Source: Vibrio cincinnatiensis
GTDB lineage: Bacteria; Pseudomonadota; Gammaproteobacteria; Enterobacterales; Vibrionaceae
DNA length: 64,000 nt
Reading direction: 5' to 3'
NCBI RefSeq assembly: GCF_022113815.1
Contig: NZ_SGOM01000004.1
Location: 186,001-250,000, forward strand
The notes beneath the pieces are model-generated. The model had not been told where the DNA came from, did no database searches, and saw only the letters and a program-made list of their open reading frames with translations. Positions 57,801 through 64,000 of the stretch are shown one piece after another (the stretch's first letter is position 1; every line of letters begins with the position of its first letter). The position numbers and the translations under genes are program-made.

Positions 57801-59841
57801 GCAAAGTGGCGGTGGTCAAATTAACGAGTTCAATGCATTCAATGGTGATTGGCTGCTGAAGATGATGACTTGCAACGATACTATTCGCAAAGAACGTACT
57901 GGCATTATTGGTGCCTATAAGTTTGCGACCTGTCTTGTGCATAAATCTGACATAACCTGGGTGCCACTATCGGTAGGTGAGATGATCCGCGTGTCAGGCA
58001 ACATCGGCCTAAAAATGACTGACAGCGACTTTTCACGCAATGTACAGGGTTACAAAAAAGGCGCGATTTCAGATGATGTACTGCTGGTGGGCTTTAAAGA
58101 GGGCAACCTCTACTTGCTTCCTGTCGAGGTGAAAGCTGGCTCCACGCCAGATTACAAAAAAGCGGTGCAGCAAGCGAATGAGCTTCGTCTCTACCTCACT
58201 GAACTATTGAGCGGCTTGACATTGGCATCGAAGCTTTATCGGGGCTTATTTATTCGCCAAGTTTTGATGCAAATTGATAAATATCGCCTCTACAACGTAT
58301 TTAGCAATGACTACTTCGAAGCCTTGCTGGCAGAGAAAGAAGAGTGGCTACGTGGCAACTACGCAATCGCCGAGCTTGAAAACTATCCGGCAGGTCTTGT
58401 TGTTAGCCACCTTGAAAGTGGAAGCTGTTTCGAACCTGTCTACAACATGCAAGATGGCGTGCTGAAGGTTGATCTTCCAATGTCTTTGCTGCCTTCGCTG
58501 GTGCAAAACTCTCTTCAAGTGCTAATGAATGAGAAAGACATCGTGCAGATCTGCCATGTACCAGCGCAGTATATGTTGGTGGGGCAGACTGCTTTGAAAA
58601 AAGGAGAGCCACTCGTCCCATTAGAAGTTGTAGTCGACAAGCCTGAGGATTTAAAGCAGAACCTCCAAACTGAGGAGCCGTCAAAGTCAACTGTAGAGCC
58701 AACCCCAGATTTTGCGAGCGAATGCCGATTGGAGATTGGCCAGAATACGCTTACCGGAGAGAAAGTCTTCTGGGAGTACGGGCACAAGGATCTAGCAAAC
58801 CGTCACCTGATCATTTTTGGCAGCTCAGGACAAGGCAAAACTTACTGTATCCAAGGTTTGCTGATGAGCTTGGCTGATGCTCAAATAAGATCACTAGTGA
58901 TTGACTATACAAACGGTTTTTTACCGAATCACCTTGAAACAGAGTTTATTGAAAGAGTTAATCCCAAGTCCAACATACTTTGTAATGAGCCATTTGGTAT
59001 GTCGCCATTTAGGGCCCAAAAACAAGATTTTGGTGGGATTTTCATCGAAGAGAAGCCTCATATGGTGGCAGGAAGGGTTGCCTCTGTTTTTAACAAAGTA
59101 TATTCGACCATAGGTGAGCGCCAAATTGCGGTACTCAATGAAGTTATTGAGTCTGGCGTCCAGCGGTATGGCAGTGCTTACAGCTTGCAAAATATGCTGG
59201 ATGATTTAAATGAAGAAGAGAGCGCCGGGCCTGCGCTGGCAACTAAACTGGCTCCCTTAGTTAAATCTAACTTGTTCTCATCGAACAGTGATAAAAGTTG
59301 GAGTGAGGTATTTGAGAGTCAAAAAAACGGCTCGACAATCATGCAGCTTGCTTCACTTAATCACGATATATCAATGCTTTGTACTGAGTTTTTGCTATGG
59401 GATCTTTATTCCTATGCGTGTAGCTATGGTAGCAAGGAAAAACCACTACCTATTGTATTGGACGAAGTACAAAACCTTGATCATCGCCTTGAGAGCCCGT
59501 TAGGCAAAATGCTAACAGAAGGGCGTAAGTTTGGTGTTTCCCTAATCCTTGCCACTCAAACACTGAGTATGCTGCGCAAAGATGAGCAAGACCGGCTGTT
59601 TCAAGCATCTCATAAGCTATTTTTCGCTCCTGCGAAAACAGAGACAAAGACTTACGCCAAAATCCTAGAGTTGAGCATGCCGGGCACAAAGCAAGCTGAT
59701 TGGGAAAAGCAACTTGGTGAGCTGTCAAAGGGACAGTGTTTATCAGTCGGCTATCATCTTGAAAAAGGTCAGCTGAAAATGAGTGTGAAGAAAGTGAAGG
59801 TTTCTTCAATGTCATCACGCTTAAATAGTTTTGGTGTGTAA
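54793..59841 (+). CDS. dptH: phosphorothioation-dependent restriction protein DptH (DndH), HerA-like ATPase
   Basis: About 1682 aa. The long N-terminal part is DptH-specific (MCAKQFESFLVSQFLL start). The C-terminal part is a HerA/FtsK-like motor: Walker A IIFGSSGQGKT near residue 1343, Walker B LPIVLDEVQNL near 1553, then a sensor-like ILATQTLSMLRKDEQD. A PD-(D/E)xK-like stretch may be LPVEVKAG near 1110-1120, a candidate nuclease site (inference). Several in-frame starts exist upstream; GGAG 9 bases before this ATG favours it. The stop is 21 bases from the IS10 insertion. Confidence 0.88.
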   Translation: MCAKQFESFLVSQFLLHAKGNIRAGYRYQFNSPDHRNSQRLFDALVVRKDGDIQARNGVMLSYLSLEDCKVVPVLHSEEECDTGFTENYISHLRDEIASQEGPLKGCALVVIHNSRLDTLINSAEDLGQPGQVWSPEKIKVALSGLIEQTDKSRDVSLCLLDDQFDAIVEDGATMFGFESLYKAVEDGELCFRELGMFDDPFVVELSGNKKQIKQRLQENRALYQELSFEVENFGQQLEERLKGFSSKFIKAHFSDDGWKDVEFETYREEIKKNKTQHLKHESEEELNGAEVIGRYPKESKAGLRDRHLIIELDEGQSEFELKLSFSGTGDLSKEQFKITPVNAFGKQEVITTRLTSKGANATLAARYGNEPLFFNLALKRENSSENHNFRCLVVRKGEFSLDEIKNIFVIEPAKQRLTLMTADNRLVINPALATIRHLDDVGEEVDRAETGVVDFESLANESEEIGFVVKSGDNSLAFRIEGEQVESSLSFPLLLNQSRFHKLFDDDVFGELYPSKDVVAIDNSEFRVMEPRISLLRWEERFVQQKQVYLAESNSMALEQLKSIDYGLHSAYRALLDYLASRRTTISLVSWGPQFTALVKATVDAFLDYFNEIPTGGMLTKEQKLVMQIGLVRENGEEYYSPFHPMVMAYYLNLCNEMQKDDSFADLPAVTFNRLGPSGLLPYVYHPKHEFAYNQQVTENGFWVKSVPHQKSCLKFVRKLVKEKINEFQKAFYHLFTGSEKSVLVNAVNQDRAEELFLGLVDYVKDNLDKAASIHVNLYDDELVFNAFDQFAETSNYEELKSWLELDCGKVRENADTIIDILRTRLTYSKFTNAHSEREGQAYSHLSFFRNNHNVKLTTLSVDDMPSGIACDGLLTGDASKSDEGSYFTAFGLQNVQYNNQPHLKMAKYVGSLMEPALKPSTQYTGANAPALAVSEDFKSLLERSYDSSIWTTIIDPKVTLDFFHANQGIVLIHYSDQYTSSASYDAITVTAQRGLFERVVAQSGGGQINEFNAFNGDWLLKMMTCNDTIRKERTGIIGAYKFATCLVHKSDITWVPLSVGEMIRVSGNIGLKMTDSDFSRNVQGYKKGAISDDVLLVGFKEGNLYLLPVEVKAGSTPDYKKAVQQANELRLYLTELLSGLTLASKLYRGLFIRQVLMQIDKYRLYNVFSNDYFEALLAEKEEWLRGNYAIAELENYPAGLVVSHLESGSCFEPVYNMQDGVLKVDLPMSLLPSLVQNSLQVLMNEKDIVQICHVPAQYMLVGQTALKKGEPLVPLEVVVDKPEDLKQNLQTEEPSKSTVEPTPDFASECRLEIGQNTLTGEKVFWEYGHKDLANRHLIIFGSSGQGKTYCIQGLLMSLADAQIRSLVIDYTNGFLPNHLETEFIERVNPKSNILCNEPFGMSPFRAQKQDFGGIFIEEKPHMVAGRVASVFNKVYSTIGERQIAVLNEVIESGVQRYGSAYSLQNMLDDLNEEESAGPALATKLAPLVKSNLFSSNSDKSWSEVFESQKNGSTIMQLASLNHDISMLCTEFLLWDLYSYACSYGSKEKPLPIVLDEVQNLDHRLESPLGKMLTEGRKFGVSLILATQTLSMLRKDEQDRLFQASHKLFFAPAKTETKTYAKILELSMPGTKQADWEKQLGELSKGQCLSVGYHLEKGQLKMSVKKVKVSSMSSRLNSFGV

Positions 59842-59862
59842 ATGTAGGATGAGAGGAAAGTA

Positions 59863-61190
59863 CTGAGAGATCCCCTCATAATTTCCCCAAAGCGTAGCCA
59901 TGTTTGAATAGATTTTGAGCAAGCAGGGTTGCAGCCACGAGTAAGTCTTCCCTTGTTATTGTGTAGCCAGAATGCCGCAAAACTTCCATGCCTAAGCGCA
60001 CTGTTGAGAGTACGTTTCGATTTCTGACTGTGTTAGCTTGGAAGTGCTTGTCCCAACCTTGTTTCTGAGCATGAACGCCCGCAAGCCAACATGTTAGTTG
60101 AAGCATCAGGGCGATTAGCAGCATGATATCAAAGCGCTCTGAGCTGCTCGTTCGGCTATGACGCAGGCCCAGACCGTAGGCAGGACTTTTCAAGTCTCGG
60201 AAGGTCTCTTCAATCTGCATTCGCTTCGAATAGATATTAACAAGTTGTTTGGGTGTTCGAATTTCAACAGGTAAGTTAGTGGCTAGAACCCATGGCTCCT
60301 TTGCCGACGCAGAGTAGATTTTAGGTGACGGGTGGTGACAATTAGTCCGTGTCGAGTGCTGATTTTTTCGGCCTTTAGGGCGAGATTTATACAATAGAAT
60401 TTGGCATGAGATTGGATTGCTTTTAGTCAACCTCTTATAGCCCAAAGTCTTTGAGTGACTTGATGATATATGGTGTAAGTTGCTGATAGGTAGCCAGTTT
60501 TCCGCTCCTAGGTCTGCATATTGTACTTTCCTCTTACTCGACTTAACCAGTACCAACCCAGCTTCTCAACGGATTTATACCATGGCACTTTAAAGCCAGC
60601 ATCACTGACAATGAGCGGTGTGGTGTTACTCGGTAGAATGCTTGCAAGGTCGGCTAGAAATTGGTCATGAGCTTTCTTTGAACATTGCTCTGAAAGCGGG
60701 AACGCTTTCTCATAAAGAGTAACAGAACGACCGTGTAGTGCGACTGAAGCTCGCAATACCATAAGCCGTTTTTGCTCACGAATATCAGACCAGTTAACAA
60801 GTACAATGGGCATCGTATTACCCGAACAGATAAAGCTAGCATGCCAACGGTATACAGCGAGTCGCTCTTTGTGGAGGTGACGATTACCTAACAATCGGTC
60901 GATTCATTTGATGTTATGTTTTGTTCTCGCTTTGGTTGGCAGGTTACGGCCAAGTTCGGTAAGAGTGAGAGTTTTACAGTCAAGTAATGCGTGGCAAGCC
61001 AACGTTAAGCTGTTGAGTCGTTTTAAGTGTAATTCAGGGCAGAATTGGTAAAGAGAGTCGTGTAAAATATCGAGTTCGCACATCTTGTTGTCTGATTATT
61101 GATTTTTGGCGAAACCATTTGATCATATGACAAGATGTGTATCTACCTTAACTTAATGATTTTTATCAAAATCATTAGGGGATTCCTCAG
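59863..61190 (-). mobile_element. IS10-type insertion sequence, 1328 bp, with 9-bp target duplication
   Basis: The left end begins CTGAGAGATCCCCTCATAAT (IS10 inside end) and the right end, read on the minus strand, begins CTGAGGAATCCCCTAATGAT (outside end, one change from the usual CTGATGAATCC). The direct repeat AGGAAAGTA flanks it at 59854-59862 and 61191-61199. IS10 is 1329 bp; the 1-base deficit matches a deletion in the transposase. Only one copy is seen, so no Tn10-like pair. Confidence 0.92.
59876..61083 (-). pseudogene. IS10 transposase, inactivated
   Basis: Reads as the IS10 transposase (MCELDILHDSLYQFCPELHL start), a DDE enzyme. Three lesions are seen: codon 60 (Arg in IS10) is TGA; catalytic Asp97 is Asn (MPIVLVNWSD); and one A is lost in the VRGK-VQYAD region near 60530, shifting the frame. 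The rest, including YSKRMQIEETFRDLKS with the catalytic Glu292, is readable in two frames. Several other missense changes relative to remembered IS10R show this is an old or diverged copy rather than a cloning contaminant. Confidence 0.9.
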
Positions 61191-61311
61191 AGGAAAGTAT
61201 GCTTGAAAGTTTTCAATTCAAAGGATGTGAAATTGTTCAAAGAAAATTATAGGTATTTCCCTTCGTTTACTGAAGTTGAGTCATATTAGTTAATAGCAAG
61301 TATCACACAAA

Positions 61312-61333
61312 GCCACCTTCTTTCGAAGGTGGC
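61312..61333. terminator. hairpin, probable terminator
   Basis: GCCACCTTC-TTTC-GAAGGTGGC, perfect 9-bp stem. On the plus strand it would originally have followed dptH before IS10 inserted; AATTT follows. Confidence 0.65.
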
Positions 61334-61491
61334 AATTTACATTCCGCTTCCGTCCAGCCGATTCCTATTTCAACGGGTTTATAGACTGAAGTACATAAGA
61401 TCTATGATATCATTAACCCTGTTGCTGATTGTAAGAAAAATCTCTTTGATTTATTTAAGTTATATTATTTAGGTAATTGATATATAAATAC

Positions 61492-61526
61492 AATAAATGC
61501 CAGTAATTGACTCGCTGGCATTTATT
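61492..61526. terminator. terminator downstream of the GH3 gene
   Basis: Perfect 12-bp stem AATAAATGCCAG / CTGGCATTTATT with an 11-base loop, about 70 bases past the GH3 stop codon on the minus strand. It can act in both directions. Confidence 0.7.
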
Positions 61527-61595
61527 ATACGTTGGTTGCCAATATATCATCAGAGAAAAATTAACGATTTTCTTTGACGAGCTACTGCCCTCTCA

Positions 61596-64000
61596 TTATT
61601 GAAATGAGGTTTCGAAATCCGCCGGAATTAAGTCATTAGGTAATGCTAACACTCCCGCTGTTGCCTGTGCAGTTACTATCTCACTACTCACAGTAAAAGT
61701 TACAGGGTAAACACCATTCACATCCGATGATTTACTGATGTAAGCTTTGTACTGTCCTGGCTCAATAACCCATTGATCATTATCGGTATCAAAACTAGAT
61801 AACCATTTAGCCGAAACTCCAAAATCAAGCTTTTGTGTTTCTCCCGGTGCAAGTAGCGCAGTTTTCGCAAATGCTTTCAGCTCTATCGCTGGTTTTTCTA
61901 AGTCACCTGATGGTGCAGAGATGTAAAGTTGCGCAACTTCTTTCCCTGCAACTTCTCCTGTATTGGTTACGTTTACAGAGAAGGTAACTTTGCCTAACGA
62001 TTGCTGAGTATTGAGAGTATTACTTATAACTAGCGGTGAGTCATACTCAAATTTTGTGTAAGACAGTCCGTGACCAAATGGGTAGCTAACCGGTTTACCG
62101 AAAGTTGAAAAATAACGATAACCGACATATATACCTTCATTGTAATAGTGTGTATCGATACTCCCGTTGCTATCAGTGTCTACACCAGGGAAATTTGTGG
62201 CATTAGGGAAGTCCGTATAAGCAACCGGGATAGTTTGGGTCAGTTTCCCACTTGGATTGACTTGACCAGACAAAATATCCGCTACCACATTTCCTGCCTC
62301 CTGACCTGGCATATAAGCCAGCACTACCGCATCGACATTGTCTTGCCATGAGTGCATTTCAATGATTCCAGCAACGTTTAATACGACAATGACCTTTTTG
62401 CCTTGGGCATGAGCTGCTGTTGCTACGTTATCAATCAGAGTCCGTTCTTCATTAGATAGCTGATAATCGCCTGTGGTATTGGTTCTATCGTGACCCTGCA
62501 TTGAGTAGCGGCCGATGCTGATCACGGCAATATCATTATTGGTGATATAGGTGTCAATCTCACTTGTAGAAAGAGGGGGTTCTTCGCATTCAATAATTGT
62601 TGAAAGTCCATTAAAATCGGTTTCTGTTTTATTGGTGGAGAAGAAATTTTCATAAAATGCTTTTAAATCGGAATCAATGTTGAATTGCGCGTTAAGCCCA
62701 TCAATAATGTTTACGGTGTAAGCAGAGTGAACATCACCACTACCATAGCCACCTTTTAACGTATTGACTTGGTTAATACCAAAAGAAGCGATTGCTGTCG
62801 AAGAAGCAATAGGTAATGTATTGTCGTTATTTTTGAGTAGAACAACCCCCTCGCTAGCAACAACTCTTGATAATTGAGCATGTGCATCCATATCAGGAGC
62901 ATTACTAAAGACATAGTTTTGATTTGATGGGGTTTTTAACGCTTGTGTTAAGACACGAATGGCACTTGTTTTGATGGTTTCTGCACTTAACTCACCCGCT
63001 TCATAAGCATTTTCCAGCTGTTGACGGGCATCGACTTCTCCGTATCGATAAGCCAAAGCAACACCGCCTGATTCAATCAGATCGTTACCAGACTGAATCA
63101 TTTCAGGGTAATTGCCATCACCTGACCACCAGTCACTCATCACTAGGCCGTCAAACCCCCATTCATTTCTCAGCACTTTGGTATTGAGATCGGCCCATTG
63201 GCCAGTAAAGTGACCATTGACTTGGTTCATCGCGGTCATAACAGCCCAAGGATGGGCGTTATCAACCGCATACTCAAATCCTCTCATGTAAATCTCACGT
63301 AAAGCTCTTGGCGAAATTACGTTATTCACTATGTTACGTGAAGTTTCGGCATTGTTGGCAACAAAATGCTTAATCGTTGTGCCAATTCCTTGAGACTGAG
63401 CACCTATGACTTCGGCGGATGCCATGATCCCTGAAATGAGGGGATCTTCAGAAAAATACTCGAAGTTCCTGCCATTAAGTGGGTTACGTTGAATGTTTAA
63501 CCCAGGAGCAAGCCAAAAGTCTAAGCCGTACTCTTTGACTTCATTTGCTATTGCTTTGCCAACATTCTTTAATAAATCTGGGTTCCAGGTTGATGCAAGT
63601 AAGGTGCTGACGGGGAAGGCAGTACCATAGTAGGTATTGCTATCACCCTCGCGGATCGGATCAATCCTTACCCCTGCAGCACCATCGGCCAGTTTTACGG
63701 CTGCAATATCTAACCCGGTTTTTTCATTGTAAACACCATTGATATAACCCACCGTTCCTGGAACATCATTCTTGATGTTGGTTAATGCATCATAATTGGT
63801 ACCAAATGAGTAGTCGGGCTGCATAGCATAGCCTGGGCCTACCAGCATGTTCATTTGTTCATAAGGCGTCATCTTTGCTACAAGAAATTCAGCTTGCGCT
63901 TTGAACGAGTTTATCACTTCGCTGTTCTCTTTTGTTTCGCTGTTACAACCGAACAGTATTAGAAGCGGAATAATACTCGCCAAAATTGTTTTTTTGTTTT
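61596..64000 (-). CDS. GH3 beta-glucosidase lipoprotein, 5' end outside window
   Basis: Exo-acting beta-glucosidase, probably on the cell surface or in the periplasm. Seen: LLILFGC near the N terminus (lipobox-like, Cys), then the GH3 barrel with KLADGAAGVRID, RNFEYFSEDP, KHFVANN and the nucleophile Asp in VMSDWWSGDG; the alpha/beta sandwich; and a C-terminal Fn3-like domain (VTNTGEVAGKEVAQLYI). The frame stays open to the last base of the window with a signal-peptide-like start (KKTILASIIP), so only a few codons are missing. It extends the beta-glucan theme across the island. Confidence 0.92.
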   Translation of the reverse strand, partial: NKKTILASIIPLLILFGCNSETKENSEVINSFKAQAEFLVAKMTPYEQMNMLVGPGYAMQPDYSFGTNYDALTNIKNDVPGTVGYINGVYNEKTGLDIAAVKLADGAAGVRIDPIREGDSNTYYGTAFPVSTLLASTWNPDLLKNVGKAIANEVKEYGLDFWLAPGLNIQRNPLNGRNFEYFSEDPLISGIMASAEVIGAQSQGIGTTIKHFVANNAETSRNIVNNVISPRALREIYMRGFEYAVDNAHPWAVMTAMNQVNGHFTGQWADLNTKVLRNEWGFDGLVMSDWWSGDGNYPEMIQSGNDLIESGGVALAYRYGEVDARQQLENAYEAGELSAETIKTSAIRVLTQALKTPSNQNYVFSNAPDMDAHAQLSRVVASEGVVLLKNNDNTLPIASSTAIASFGINQVNTLKGGYGSGDVHSAYTVNIIDGLNAQFNIDSDLKAFYENFFSTNKTETDFNGLSTIIECEEPPLSTSEIDTYITNNDIAVISIGRYSMQGHDRTNTTGDYQLSNEERTLIDNVATAAHAQGKKVIVVLNVAGIIEMHSWQDNVDAVVLAYMPGQEAGNVVADILSGQVNPSGKLTQTIPVAYTDFPNATNFPGVDTDSNGSIDTHYYNEGIYVGYRYFSTFGKPVSYPFGHGLSYTKFEYDSPLVISNTLNTQQSLGKVTFSVNVTNTGEVAGKEVAQLYISAPSGDLEKPAIELKAFAKTALLAPGETQKLDFGVSAKWLSSFDTDNDQWVIEPGQYKAYISKSSDVNGVYPVTFTVSSEIVTAQATAGVLALPNDLIPADFETSFQ

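Larger units (their letters stand above)
40141..61595. mobile_element. accessory island interposed in the beta-glucan locus
   Basis: Between the GH5 and GH3 genes lie 21 kb of unrelated accessory genes: Fic, an IS3 remnant with a MITE, a YagK/YfjJ-type gene, RNase H, a YaaW-GTPase, WYL, radC, DUF2787, AlpA, dptFGH and IS10. AlpA, RadC, DUF2787 and YfjJ-type genes are hallmarks of integrative islands. No integrase, flanking tRNA or clear direct-repeat att pair was found, so exact borders are unknown and several insertions may be layered. Confidence 0.65.
61191..61595. other. non-coding region between IS10 and the GH3 gene
   Basis: No gene is supported. It contains two hairpins, listed separately, and AT-rich stretches. 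It should hold the right junction of the island with the beta-glucan locus, but no repeat of the left junction was recognised. Confidence 0.45.

Noticed and set aside
59863-61190. IS10 as a cloning or assembly contaminant
   Set aside because: It differs from IS10R by several missense changes, a stop, a frameshift and an end change, and has its own target duplication, so a resident element is more likely.

Overview
The window looks like a chromosomal segment of a marine gammaproteobacterium in or near Vibrio. Grounds: moderate to low G+C, a MetJ operator, a DMSO reductase operon, BCCT and LamB-type proteins, two methyl-accepting chemotaxis proteins, DUF2787/RadC/AlpA island genes of the kind carried by Vibrio islands, and an IS10 copy. 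No tRNA, rRNA or CRISPR array was recognised.

Region 1 (1-11.4 kb) is ordinary core or accessory metabolism: a chemoreceptor, a BCCT transporter, an AhpD-like protein, a lone MetQ-type lipoprotein behind a perfect MetJ box, a dmsABC plus chaperone operon behind a structured leader (possibly a molybdenum-cofactor riboswitch), and glycerate kinase.

Region 2 (11.4-40.1 kb, resuming at 61.6 kb) is a large beta-glucan/cello-oligosaccharide utilisation locus. A PTS branch (EIIBCA, 6-phospho-beta-glucosidase, AscG-like LacI repressor) lies next to a chemoreceptor and an ABC branch (LacI regulator, binding protein, two permeases, non-phospho GH1 beta-glucosidase, ATPase, GH94 phosphorylase). It continues with an aldose epimerase, a GH116 enzyme, a third LacI regulator, a GH9 lipoprotein, a GH16 glucanase, an ExoP-like lipoprotein, a LamB-type porin and a GH5 lipoprotein. 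A GH3 beta-glucosidase lipoprotein at the right edge belongs to the same theme. Together they would cut beta-glucan at the cell surface, move oligosaccharides through the porin, import them by PTS or ABC, and split them hydrolytically or phosphorolytically.

Region 3 (about 40.2-61.5 kb) is a mobile and defence-type island interposed between the GH5 and GH3 genes. It carries a Fic protein, an IS3 remnant split by a 162-bp MITE, an AT-rich unknown gene, a YagK/YfjJ-type replication-like gene, a divergent RNase H, a YaaW-GTPase fusion, a WYL regulator with a lipoprotein, radC, two DUF2787 genes, an AlpA regulator, dptF-dptG-dptH (the restriction half of phosphorothioate DNA defence, with no dndBCDE in the window), and a decayed IS10 with an intact 9-bp target duplication. 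No integrase is seen.

The most striking unexplained structure is a 23-bp palindrome (AGYGAGACA-N5-TGTCTCRCT, with one degraded arm in one copy) occurring three times, upstream of the WYL/lipoprotein unit, the YaaW-GTPase gene and a 111-aa gene. This suggests a small WYL-controlled regulon that may be a distinct system.
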